From NCBI RefSeq assembly GCF_007997015.1, contig NZ_VOSM01000002.1:434001-498000 (forward strand): 64,000 bases of DNA. Direction: 5' to 3'. The position numbers and the translations under genes are program-made. Below the pieces are notes generated by a model. The model was not told the origin of the DNA, made no database searches, and saw nothing but the letters and a program-made list of their open reading frames with translations. Origin of the DNA: Lujinxingia vulgaris (lineage in GTDB: Bacteria; Myxococcota_A; Bradymonadia; Bradymonadales; Bradymonadaceae). Below, piece by piece: positions 10,113 to 18,871 of this stretch; the first letter of the stretch is position 1; every line of letters begins with the position of its first letter.

Positions 10113-10694
10113 ATGAAATCGCCCGGAATGATGCTTCGCGAAGCGCGCGAGGAGAAAGGGTTGGGGTTGAGTGATGTGGCCACCATGACCCGTATCCCGC
10201 GCCAGATGCTGGAACATCTGGAGAACGATCGCTTTGAGGAGTACGTCGCCGAGGTGTTTCTTCGCGGCCATCTTCGCAACTACTCCCGTGAGCTGGGGCT
10301 GGACGGGGAGCAGGTCATTCAGACCTACGAGCGCTTCTCCGGCCGCAAGCGTCAGTCGCTGACGATCCCCGAAGAGCGTCGTGCCACGCCCGAGCCCCGC
10401 GCCATCGCGCAGGCCGCGCGTCAGAACACGCCGGCGGCCTCCGGCGCCGCGGCGGTGGCGTCACCTGTGAACTTCGACCTTCAGCGCTACTTTGAGACCC
10501 TGCGCCCCAGCCACATGGTGGCCGTAGTGCTGGTGCTCTTCGGCATCTTTGTGATGTTCAGCTTTTTGAGCACGAACCGCGCCACCGCTCACGACCCCAC
10601 TGGCTTCCCGCAGGCCGATGAGTCCGCCTGGGAGCTGGAGCAGGACGTGGAGCAGACCCGCTGGCTGCTTGAGCAGCCCGGCGAAGAGGGCTGA
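10113..10694 (+). CDS. RodZ-like membrane protein with N-terminal HTH domain
   Basis: A 193-residue protein. Residues about 5-70 form a Cro/Xre-like helix-turn-helix of the RodZ (HTH_25) type: L-R-E-A-R-E-E-K-G-L, then a D-V-A-x-x-T-R-I-P segment and F-L-R-G-H-L-R-N-Y at 49-57, which is a signature of this family. A Pro/Ala-rich linker (85-120) leads to one transmembrane helix at 134-152 and a short acidic tail. RodZ anchors MreB and shapes the cell, but full RodZ has a periplasmic beta domain that is absent here, so this could be a shortened RodZ or a membrane-bound regulator. AAGGA stands six bases ahead of the ATG. Strong terminator follows. Confidence 0.8.
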   Translation: MKSPGMMLREAREEKGLGLSDVATMTRIPRQMLEHLENDRFEEYVAEVFLRGHLRNYSRELGLDGEQVIQTYERFSGRKRQSLTIPEERRATPEPRAIAQAARQNTPAASGAAAVASPVNFDLQRYFETLRPSHMVAVVLVLFGIFVMFSFLSTNRATAHDPTGFPQADESAWELEQDVEQTRWLLEQPGEEG

Positions 10695-10720
10695 GACGCC
10701 CGGCACGACCTTACGCGACA

Positions 10721-10755
10721 AAAAAAACCGACCTCAGCGCGAGGTCGGTTTTTTT
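10721..10755. terminator. Bidirectional terminator after the RodZ-like gene
   Basis: A perfect 15-bp inverted repeat (10721-10735 with 10741-10755, loop AGCGC) has seven A on the left and seven T on the right. It ends both the RodZ-like transcript and the minus-strand operon that stops at 10776. Confidence 0.95.
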
Positions 10756-10775
10756 ATGCGTGCTGCTCAGGGCTG

Positions 10776-12062
10776 TCAGGAGCGGGCCAGCGTGTTGAAG
10801 CGCTGCGCGAGCGCACGGGCCTCCACGATGTTGTCTTCGATGGAGCAGTAGGTCCACCCGCCGTAGCGGCCCACCGAGTAGATGCCGGCCTGCTTGAGGA
10901 TGGCCGAGAGTTCATCGAAGCTCGCGCGGGAGCGCGAGGTGATGTGCACGTAGGCCGGATCGAGCACGACGCTGTGGTGGGAGACGAGCTCGTGATCCTC
11001 AATGACGCCGGCGCGTTTGAGGTCGGTGAGTACGCGGGAGAGGGAGCCCTCGACATCGACCTCGGCGTCGGAGGCAAGGCCGATCTCCACGTAGAGGCTC
11101 ATGCGCTCTGTGCCCATGATGTTGTCGTAGAAGCCTACCCGGTAGAAGCTGAGATCGCGCTCCGGGTAATAGATCCAGTGGACGTCTTCGGGGCCTTTTT
11201 TATCAAAGCCCAGGTTGAAGACGAGCACCTTGTTGGAGCTGAAGTCTTCGGGCTGGTGGGGAAGCCCGCTCATCGTTAAGAGGCGGTCGAAGGGCGCCGA
11301 AGAGATCAGGTGCTTGTAGCGCACCTGTGTGCCGCTCTGCAGGGTGGCGACCTTCTGGTTCAGATCGATGCTTTGCACGCCGTCGCCCAGGCGCATCGCC
11401 TGCTCGGGGATGTCACTGGCGAGGGCCTCCACGTAACGGATGGCGCCGTTGATGGGGTAGGTGAACGTGGCGTTGTACGAGGCGTTATCGGGGCGGCGCA
11501 TGTTGCGCACGATGCTCTTGAGATCGGCGTGGGGGAAAAAGCGCCCCATGGCGTCGCGATCGAGCTCTTCGAGGTCGCAGGCGTAGAGTTTTTCGTTGTA
11601 GGGGATCAAAAAGAGCTCGGAGATGGATTTTCCGAACTTCTCGTAGAGCATCCCTTTAAAGGAGTTCGCGTCGGCCTCGGCGCTGGCCTCCTCGCGAAAG
11701 AAGAGGTCGTAGAGCGCGTCGATGAAGAGCTCTTTCGGGAGCTGGTGGATGTTTTTCTGGAAGGGAAAGTCAACTTTGTGGTCGGCGATGTGGATCAGGG
11801 AGTTCTTTTCGACGGTGATGACCTCATCGGGGTCCATGCGCTCGCGCAGGTAGGCCTCGATGTCGGGGTGTTTGAAGTGAAAGAAGTGGCCGGAGTAGTC
11901 CCAGACGAAGCCGTCCTGGTGCACGGTTTTGCACCAGCCGCCGATCTCCCGGTCGCGCTCGACGATCAGCACATCGTCGCTGTCCAGGAAGTTGGCAAAG
12001 GCCAGCCCGGTCATGCCGGCGCCGACGATGAGAAAGGTCGTGTCGATGGTTTCAGCGTTCAT
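10776..12062 (-). CDS. FAD-dependent oxidoreductase, UDP-galactopyranose-mutase-like
   Basis: A 428-residue protein opening with a Rossmann dinucleotide-binding motif (I-V-G-A-G-M-T-G-L, residues 12-20) and an acidic end to the second strand (V-E-R-D). The segments [19 protein letters not shown] and [11 protein letters not shown] resemble UDP-galactopyranose mutases and related amine-oxidase/protoporphyrinogen-oxidase-like flavoproteins of polysaccharide loci. The likely role is nucleotide-sugar ring contraction or another flavin reaction on a glycan precursor; the substrate cannot be fixed by eye. It is last in a minus-strand series after the Cys-rich protein gene (32-base gap) and ends 21 bases from a terminator. 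No neighbouring glycosyltransferase gene is present. Confidence 0.75.
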   Translation of the reverse strand: MNAETIDTTFLIVGAGMTGLAFANFLDSDDVLIVERDREIGGWCKTVHQDGFVWDYSGHFFHFKHPDIEAYLRERMDPDEVITVEKNSLIHIADHKVDFPFQKNIHQLPKELFIDALYDLFFREEASAEADANSFKGMLYEKFGKSISELFLIPYNEKLYACDLEELDRDAMGRFFPHADLKSIVRNMRRPDNASYNATFTYPINGAIRYVEALASDIPEQAMRLGDGVQSIDLNQKVATLQSGTQVRYKHLISSAPFDRLLTMSGLPHQPEDFSSNKVLVFNLGFDKKGPEDVHWIYYPERDLSFYRVGFYDNIMGTERMSLYVEIGLASDAEVDVEGSLSRVLTDLKRAGVIEDHELVSHHSVVLDPAYVHITSRSRASFDELSAILKQAGIYSVGRYGGWTYCSIEDNIVEARALAQRFNTLARS

Positions 12063-12094
12063 GGCAGGTCGCTCATCGCGAGAGGTTTTAAGGA

Positions 12095-12967
12095 TTAGCA
12101 GAAAAGTCCGAGCGCGCGCGGCTCACAGACGCCGGAGTTGCAGCAGTCCGATCCGCAGTCGCCGCAGGAGATGACCCGACGTTCGCCGCAGCTGTCAGTG
12201 ATATCAAGGGTGCCGCATTCGCGCTGGTTTTGCTCGCAGAGCTCCTCGTCGCTCTGCGGCACGCAGCAGAGGTTGGCGGTGGAGCAGGACTGCGCCTCGT
12301 CGGCGCAGCTGCCGCAGTCGACGGCGCGCGCCACGCCACAGCGGTCGGTCAGGGTGAGCTCGCCACAGGCCTGTGTGTCGGGTTGCTCGGCGATGTGTTC
12401 GGCGCAGAGCTCCGCGTCGGTGGGGGAGGTGCAGACGCACTGGTCGTCGATGCAGGACTCGCCATTGTTGCAGGCCGGGGTGCAGAGCGCTTCGGCCTGG
12501 CAGAGCTGCGCCGCGTCGGGTCCGGTGGCCGGAGGGCAGACCTCGTTTTCGTTGCACTCACCGCAGAAGACGCGGCGCTCATTGCCGCAGCGATCGACGC
12601 CTTCGCTGATGCCGCACTGGGCGGAGCGGCCGGCGCAGAAATCCTCGCGGCTCTCCGGCTGGCAGACGCACACGCCGCTGATGCAGGTGTCGTTGAGCGT
12701 GCAGCCGCCGCAGTTGATCGCGCGCGTTTCGCCGCACTCATCCAGAACTTCGTACTCCCCACACCCCAGCTCGTACTGGTCGCAGAGCGCCTGCTCGGAG
12801 GGGGGCGAACAGGAGGAGGCGTCGACGTCGCCGGCGTCGGTGCCGGTGTCGAAGTCGACCGGGGAGGTGTCGACGGCGAAGATGCACGCGCTCGTCATGG
12901 TCGCGATCACGGCGCAGGACGCCAGCGAGACGATGGTGCTGGCGAGTCGAGTGAGGGAGAGGGTCAT
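12095..12967 (-). CDS. Secreted or lipid-anchored Cys-rich four-repeat protein
   Basis: I choose the ATG at 12967, because it opens directly into a signal-like N terminus (M-T-L-S-L-T-R-L-A) ending at M-T-S-A-C, a weak lipobox; the open frame extends upstream to 13093 but that part looks like non-coding leader. The 290-residue product then has a short Asp/Thr linker and about four Cys-rich repeats of some 50 residues built on the pattern E-x-x-C...C-G...D-x-C-G-x-x-R-x-x-x-C-G-x-C, with interspersed C-x-C-x-C pieces. These look like small disulphide-bonded modules outside the cytoplasm. Such proteins are common in predatory or gliding deltaproteobacterial lineages, with unknown roles. It probably shares an operon with the flavoprotein gene. 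Confidence 0.75.
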   Translation of the reverse strand: MTLSLTRLASTIVSLASCAVIATMTSACIFAVDTSPVDFDTGTDAGDVDASSCSPPSEQALCDQYELGCGEYEVLDECGETRAINCGGCTLNDTCISGVCVCQPESREDFCAGRSAQCGISEGVDRCGNERRVFCGECNENEVCPPATGPDAAQLCQAEALCTPACNNGESCIDDQCVCTSPTDAELCAEHIAEQPDTQACGELTLTDRCGVARAVDCGSCADEAQSCSTANLCCVPQSDEELCEQNQRECGTLDITDSCGERRVISCGDCGSDCCNSGVCEPRALGLFC

Positions 12968-13096
12968 GGCAGCGAAGATCCGGTCATTGGCAGTGGCAGG
13001 CCCCGAGTCGGGGGGTGTGGCCGGCAGCGATACTAGAGGTTGGGGCGCAGTGCAAAGGTTGCGTGCCGCACGCGGCAGCTCCGCCCCATACACGTC

Positions 13097-13999
13097 TCAG
13101 AAGGACCCGGAGATGTGGGCCCCGCCAAAGTCCGGGCCCAGCGTCGGTGCGAAGCGCAGCGCGCGTTCGCTTGAGTCTTCTTCGCCGGGGGCATCATCGG
13201 TGAGGGTGAGGTAGACGCCGGTGGCGATGGCGGCTGCGCTCAGCGTGTACATCGTCGGTACAAGCCAGCGGGAGGTGCGCAGGTAGCCGTCCCAGGCCGC
13301 GCGACGCTGCCGGAGGCGACGGGCGTCGTTGGGATCGTCGGAGGTGGAGAGGGCGTCGAGCTCATCCTGACGCTGCAGCGCCACGATGTGCAGGCTCGCG
13401 CCGGTGATCGCACCGGCGAGGCCGCCTCCGAAGAAGGCCAGCGCGCGGGGGGGAGGGACGCTCCAGCCGGTGTCGTCGGGGCAGGCCACGGGCTCGGGTT
13501 TTGGCGGCGCCTTGCGCTGGTACTGCGCGCGAAGTTCATTCAGACGTTGTTGAGAGTCGGCCGGAAGCTCAAGCCCCTCGAGCCTGTCGAGGTGGTAGCT
13601 GGCCAGGGCGATGTCGTCGGCGGCAAGCGCCTCTTCGGTGAGTTGAAGGTGGCAGTCACGCTCGACGGTGCGCACATCGGCGATGTCTTCGGGCAGCGCT
13701 TTTTCGCTTCGCAAAAAGCTGCGCGCCGGCGGAAGCGCGCTGTGGCAGTCGCCGGCGCGGTACCAGGCGATCATCTCGTTTTTGAGCAGCACCGGGTCGG
13801 GGTAGGCTCTGAAGGCCGCGCGAAAGGTGATGGCGCCGGTCTCGAAGTCGCCATCGAGGACGGCGGTCGTGGCCTCATCGCTGAGCTGGAGCATGCGCTG
13901 GTATTCGGGGCTCTCCGGGTCTTGAGCGAGCGCCTGAGCGCTGCATAGTGTTAAGAGCGCCAGTACAGCCAGGGAGGTCAGGCGGCGTCGTGCAGGCAA
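13097..13999 (-). CDS. Envelope protein with TPR-like region and two transmembrane helices
   Basis: A 300-residue protein with a clear signal peptide (cut near A-L-A-Q, residue 26). Residues about 30-165 are helical and TPR-like (D-E-A-T-T-A-V-L-D-G-D-F then repeat-like A-F-R-A-Y-P-D-P). Two hydrophobic helices follow (about 188-206 and 250-268), separated by a charged D-x-D-P-N-D-A-R-R-L-R segment. The C terminus is beta-like and ends in G-S-F, which hints at an outer-membrane or membrane-associated fold. The gene begins nine bases after the Ser/Thr kinase gene, so the two are probably co-transcribed. A protein of the same architecture sits at 43419-44465 next to the second kinase. Function unknown. 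Confidence 0.75.
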   Translation of the reverse strand: MPARRRLTSLAVLALLTLCSAQALAQDPESPEYQRMLQLSDEATTAVLDGDFETGAITFRAAFRAYPDPVLLKNEMIAWYRAGDCHSALPPARSFLRSEKALPEDIADVRTVERDCHLQLTEEALAADDIALASYHLDRLEGLELPADSQQRLNELRAQYQRKAPPKPEPVACPDDTGWSVPPPRALAFFGGGLAGAITGASLHIVALQRQDELDALSTSDDPNDARRLRQRRAAWDGYLRTSRWLVPTMYTLSAAAIATGVYLTLTDDAPGEEDSSERALRFAPTLGPDFGGAHISGSF

Positions 14000-14008
14000 G
14001 AGAACTCC

Positions 14009-15643
14009 TCAGAGGCCCAGGCGCGCCGGGCGGCGCGGGGCGTCATCATCGGTCTGGTCGTCGTAGAGGCGGACAGGCGCGTCGTTGGCCGACTTCTCGC
14101 GCTCCTCGGCGTTGCGAGCCTGGCGAGTTCGGGCCGGTTTGGAGGCGGCCTGGCGCCGCTGGGTGGCCGGTCGGGTAGGGGGAGGCGGCGGCGGATAATT
14201 ATCGACGGCCGGCGCGGGCTCCGCCTCTTCGGGGGCCTGCTCGCCGGCTTCCAGCGGGGCGACGCTGACCTCGCGGGGAGCCGGCTCCACGGGGGCCGCT
14301 TCGGGCGTCGCGGCCTCGTCAGATGTTTTTATATTGGCGTTGAGAGTGTTTGCGGGAGTCTCAGCCAGTGCCTCGGCCTGCTCGTCGGCGCTCTGGGTGG
14401 AGACCCACCAGAGCAGGCCGGCGAACATCACGATCATCAGCGCGCCCAGCATCACCGCCATCCCGCGTTTGGAGTTGGACTGCGCGATGCGATCGGCGGA
14501 AGGAGAGCGCCAGGGCTTATCTTCGGGGGTGCCCATCATGGTGGGCACGGTCGGTGATTCCGGGGAGCGGGCGTGATGGGCGGCGGTCAAGGGTGGGGCC
14601 GGCGCGGGTGATGTCTGGGGGAGAGTTGAGGTCAGGTCGAGGGGGATGTCCAGCGGGGTGTCCAGACCTTCAATAGGCCGCGACTCGCCAGTGTCCAGGT
14701 TGAGCAGGGTGGGGTCGACGGCGCGGGCCGCGTCCGGGGCTGCCGGGGCGGCAGCCAGGGGGGCGTCGAGCGCTTCGGCGGGAATGGCCGCCAGCTGCTC
14801 GATCACGGCTTTGCCGTTGGGCGGACGCCCGGCCGGATCTTTGGCCAGCAGGCTCATCACCACCGAGCGCAGCGCCTCGGGGACGCCGCTGCGTCGCATC
14901 GGCGGCGGATCTTGATGGATGTGCATCATCAAGATGTCGAGCGGGGTGTCGGCGAAGAAGGGCAGGCGGTTCTCGATGAGCTCGTAGCCGATGATGCCCA
15001 TCGAGTAGAGGTCGGTGGCCGGGGTGAGCGTGCGCGAGGATTGCGCCTGCTCCGGGCTCATATAAGGCGGCGTGCCGAAGAGTTCGCCGGCGCGGGTGAG
15101 GCGGTCGGCCTCAAAGTCATCGCCGCTATCGCTCTCCGCGCTCATGATCTGGGCGATGCCAAAATCCAGAACCTTGACGGCCTCGCTGCCGTCGGTCTGC
15201 CTGGCGAGCATGATGTTTTCGGGCTTGAGATCGCGGTGGAGGATGCCGTGGTGGTGGGCGTGGTCGAGCGCCGAGGCGATCTGGCGCAGGATGGTGACCA
15301 CGGTGCTCAGCGGCATGCGCTGGTTGACGAGCTCATCGAGCGGGGTGCCGTCGATGTACTCCACCACCGTGTAGAAGGCGTTGAGATCGGCGGAGTAACC
15401 GAAGTCGTAGAGGGTGATGCAGTTGGGGTGGTTGAGCCGGCCGATGGCGCGGGCCTCAACCTCAAAGCGGGCCTGAACGTTTTTTTGATGCGCGAAGTTC
15501 GGATGCAGCAGTTTGACGGCGACGGGGCGATCGACCATCAGCTGGGTGCCGCGGTATACGGCGCCCATGCCGCCATGACCGATCTGCTCGTCCAGGCGGT
15601 ATTTGTTCTCAATGACCGTCCCGATGCGGGCGCCTGCTGACAT
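14009..15643 (-). CDS. Membrane-anchored eukaryote-like Ser/Thr protein kinase
   Basis: A 544-residue kinase from the ATG at 15643; a longer frame to 15775 adds a Arg-rich stretch unlike a kinase start. All catalytic landmarks are present: Gly loop G-H-G-G-M-G (22-27), V-A-V-K with Lys44, H-R-D at 136-138, D-F-G at 160-162 and G-T-P-P-Y-M-S-P-E near 190-198. The kinase domain ends near 285. A Pro/Ala-rich linker leads to one transmembrane helix (about 394-416) and an extracytoplasmic, low-complexity tail rich in Pro, Ala and Arg with no sensor domain I recognise. It phosphorylates cytoplasmic proteins on Ser/Thr, partners unknown. It heads the minus-strand run that includes the TPR/two-TM gene. 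Confidence 0.92.
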   Translation of the reverse strand: MSAGARIGTVIENKYRLDEQIGHGGMGAVYRGTQLMVDRPVAVKLLHPNFAHQKNVQARFEVEARAIGRLNHPNCITLYDFGYSADLNAFYTVVEYIDGTPLDELVNQRMPLSTVVTILRQIASALDHAHHHGILHRDLKPENIMLARQTDGSEAVKVLDFGIAQIMSAESDSGDDFEADRLTRAGELFGTPPYMSPEQAQSSRTLTPATDLYSMGIIGYELIENRLPFFADTPLDILMMHIHQDPPPMRRSGVPEALRSVVMSLLAKDPAGRPPNGKAVIEQLAAIPAEALDAPLAAAPAAPDAARAVDPTLLNLDTGESRPIEGLDTPLDIPLDLTSTLPQTSPAPAPPLTAAHHARSPESPTVPTMMGTPEDKPWRSPSADRIAQSNSKRGMAVMLGALMIVMFAGLLWWVSTQSADEQAEALAETPANTLNANIKTSDEAATPEAAPVEPAPREVSVAPLEAGEQAPEEAEPAPAVDNYPPPPPPTRPATQRRQAASKPARTRQARNAEEREKSANDAPVRLYDDQTDDDAPRRPARLGL

Positions 15644-15894
15644 GCTTGGACCGAGGAGAGCGAAGAGTCGACGTTCACGGCTAAAAAGGAGAGGGATGTT
15701 GCGTCGCACACACCGGGAGGCGGGGAGGGTAGAGCCCGCAGGTTTTCGGGGTGAGCGTTCAACATACCGTAACAAAGGCCCTGCGGCGGCGCAATCGACG
15801 CCCGGGCCTTGCGGCGGGGCTTTTCAGGGCCTGTGGACGCTGTTAGGACAGAGCTCCCGGTGGCGATGCCACCTGTGATGGTCACGACGCAGAG

Positions 15895-16190
15895 GTGAGT
15901 GTGAAGAAGTGGATGTTGGCGGCGGCGGTGCTCCTGATGGTCGGCTGTGGCGCTGAGGCGACCGATCGGCCGGAGGATTGCCGTCAGGGGGAGTATTATA
16001 ATGAGGCGAATGAAGAATGCATGACCTGCCCGGCAGTGCAGGAGCCTCAGTGTCGGGAGGGCTGCGGTCTGGAGATCTTTGACGATCAGCGCGGCTGTCC
16101 GGTAGCCCGCTGCGAGTCGGGGTGCGAGGGTTGCGCCGACGATGAGGTCTATGAGGAGTCGACCAATCAGTGCGTGGCGCCGGAGCCGGC

Positions 16191-16194
<4 letters not shown>
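15895..16194 (+). CDS. Small Cys-rich lipoprotein
   Basis: A 99-residue protein with a lipoprotein signal (K-K-W-M-L-A-A-A-V-L-L-M-V-G-C, lipid-modified Cys at about residue 18) and nine or so further cysteines in C-x-x-C and C-x-x-x-C arrangements. It lies in the envelope. The start is uncertain: GTG at 15895 or GTG at 15901; an AGGTG occurs just ahead of the second. Its stop overlaps the GTG start of mutY by four bases, so the two are translationally coupled although their functions seem unrelated. No family recognised. Confidence 0.7.
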
Positions 16195-17291
<1,097 letters not shown>

Positions 17292-17296
17292 CGTGC

Positions 17297-18805
17297 TCAG
17301 AGGTAGGGGGAGAGCAGGGCGGCGACGCCGTCGCGCAGACGTTGCCAGCGGGGGCGGCCCTCCCAATCTTCGCGGGTGAGGCGGGTGGCCTCGTCGATGT
17401 GGTCCTGGAGGAGTTGATCGAGGTGGCCGCCCAGGGTGACATCCCAGCATTCCAGGTTGAACTCGAAGTTCAGGCGCAGGCTGCGCGGGTCGATGTTGGC
17501 CGAGCCCAGGGTGAACCAGGTGCGGTCGACGACCATCAGCTTGGAGTGATGGAAGGGGGGCGGGCTGAAGTAGATGTTGCAGCCCCAGTCCAAAAGGCTG
17601 CGCAGGTGGGCCATGGAGGCCCACTGCACGTAGACGAGGTTGTTGACTGAGGGGAGTAGGATGTCGACTTGCACACCGCGCAGCGCAGCCAGGTTGAGCG
17701 CGGTGATCAGCGAGTCGTCGGGGATGAAGTAGGGCGTCATGATGCGCACCCGGTGGCGGGCCGAGGCGATGGCGCCGACGATGGTCCAGCGCAGGCGATC
17801 CATGTCTTCATCCGGCCCGTCGGAGATGCCGCGAGCGACGATGTCGCCGACCGGCTCCAGGGTGGGGAAGTACTCCGGGCCTTCGAGGCGCTCGCCAGTG
17901 GTGAACTCCCAGTCTTCGGAGAAGACCTCCTGAAGTTGCGCGACGACGGGGCCCTCGATCCGAAAGTGCAGGTCGTGGACGGGAAATTTGGGGTTGGTGT
18001 TGAGGCGATGCGCGTCGCGGATGTTGAGCCCGCCGGTGAAGGCGATGGTGCCGTCGACGACCATGATTTTTCGGTGGTTGCGCAGGTTCACCGTCATGAT
18101 GTGCGGCGGGAGGATGGAGGGCAGAAAACGGGCCGAGGGGATGCGGGCGCGCTTGAGGCGTTGGTGGATGGAGGGAAAGGAGTAGCGCAGGCCGGCGGCG
18201 TCGATGAGCACGCGGACTTTGACGCCGCGTTTGTGGGCGCGCTCCAGAGCGTCGACGAAGGTGCGGCCGATCTCATCGTTATCGAAGATATAGGTGATGA
18301 GGGTAACCGATGAGGTCGCCTCGTTGATGGCTTTGAGCATGGCCGGGTAAGTGTCGTCGCCGTCGAAGAGGGGGCGGACTTTGTTGCCGGCGACCAGGGG
18401 GCGGCGCACCACGCGATCGACCAGGGCGCGCAGAGGGATGAGGTGTTCGGCGTCTTCGTGGAGGCGCTCTCGGAGCTCGGTGTCGCTCAGGGTGAGATCT
18501 TCGGTGGCGTGACGACGCTGGTGGTGTTGGATGCGCAGCGATTCGGCACGGCGCTGGATGCGGTTGACGCCCAGCATCAGGTAGGCGGCCGAGCCGAGCA
18601 GGGGGGCGAGCCACACCAGGGCCGTCCAGGCGATGGCGGAGCCGGGATCACGGCGCGAGAGCAAGATATGCCCGGAGGAGAGCAGGGCGGCGGTCAGGGC
18701 GAGCGCGGTGAGGGTCATCGGCAGGTAGGGGCCGATGGAGGCTTGAATGAACTCGGCGATGGTATCCAGCACAGCGCGCCCTGAAGGGAAGTCATCTGAC
18801 GACAC
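17297..18805 (-). CDS. Cardiolipin synthase-like phospholipase D family protein
   Basis: A 502-residue membrane enzyme with two N-terminal transmembrane helices (about 29-49 and 56-78) and two PLD catalytic H-x-K-x4-D motifs, at His244/Lys246/Asp251 and His420/Lys422/Asp427, each followed by the usual G-x-x-N or S-x-N-I-D segment (G-G-L-N-I and G-S-A-N-I-D). This is the ClsA-type layout: two phosphatidylglycerols, or PG plus another phospholipid, are condensed to cardiolipin in the inner membrane. Start is GTG at 18805; a later ATG at codon 30 would cut into the first helix. It lies 66 bases behind the Lhr-like helicase on the same strand and could be read through from that cassette. Confidence 0.9.
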   Translation of the reverse strand: MSSDDFPSGRAVLDTIAEFIQASIGPYLPMTLTALALTAALLSSGHILLSRRDPGSAIAWTALVWLAPLLGSAAYLMLGVNRIQRRAESLRIQHHQRRHATEDLTLSDTELRERLHEDAEHLIPLRALVDRVVRRPLVAGNKVRPLFDGDDTYPAMLKAINEATSSVTLITYIFDNDEIGRTFVDALERAHKRGVKVRVLIDAAGLRYSFPSIHQRLKRARIPSARFLPSILPPHIMTVNLRNHRKIMVVDGTIAFTGGLNIRDAHRLNTNPKFPVHDLHFRIEGPVVAQLQEVFSEDWEFTTGERLEGPEYFPTLEPVGDIVARGISDGPDEDMDRLRWTIVGAIASARHRVRIMTPYFIPDDSLITALNLAALRGVQVDILLPSVNNLVYVQWASMAHLRSLLDWGCNIYFSPPPFHHSKLMVVDRTWFTLGSANIDPRSLRLNFEFNLECWDVTLGGHLDQLLQDHIDEATRLTREDWEGRPRWQRLRDGVAALLSPYL

Positions 18806-18871
18806 AAAGTCCCGCAGCGAGCACTCACCATACGCACAGCAGGTGGTGAGGCCAAACGCCCTCGAGGTGCG

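Noticed and set aside
12138-13214. A 358-residue plus-strand frame over the Cys-rich gene
   Set aside because: Antisense to a repetitive, signal-bearing gene; composition is rich in Ser/Gln/Arg without structure, typical of a shadow.
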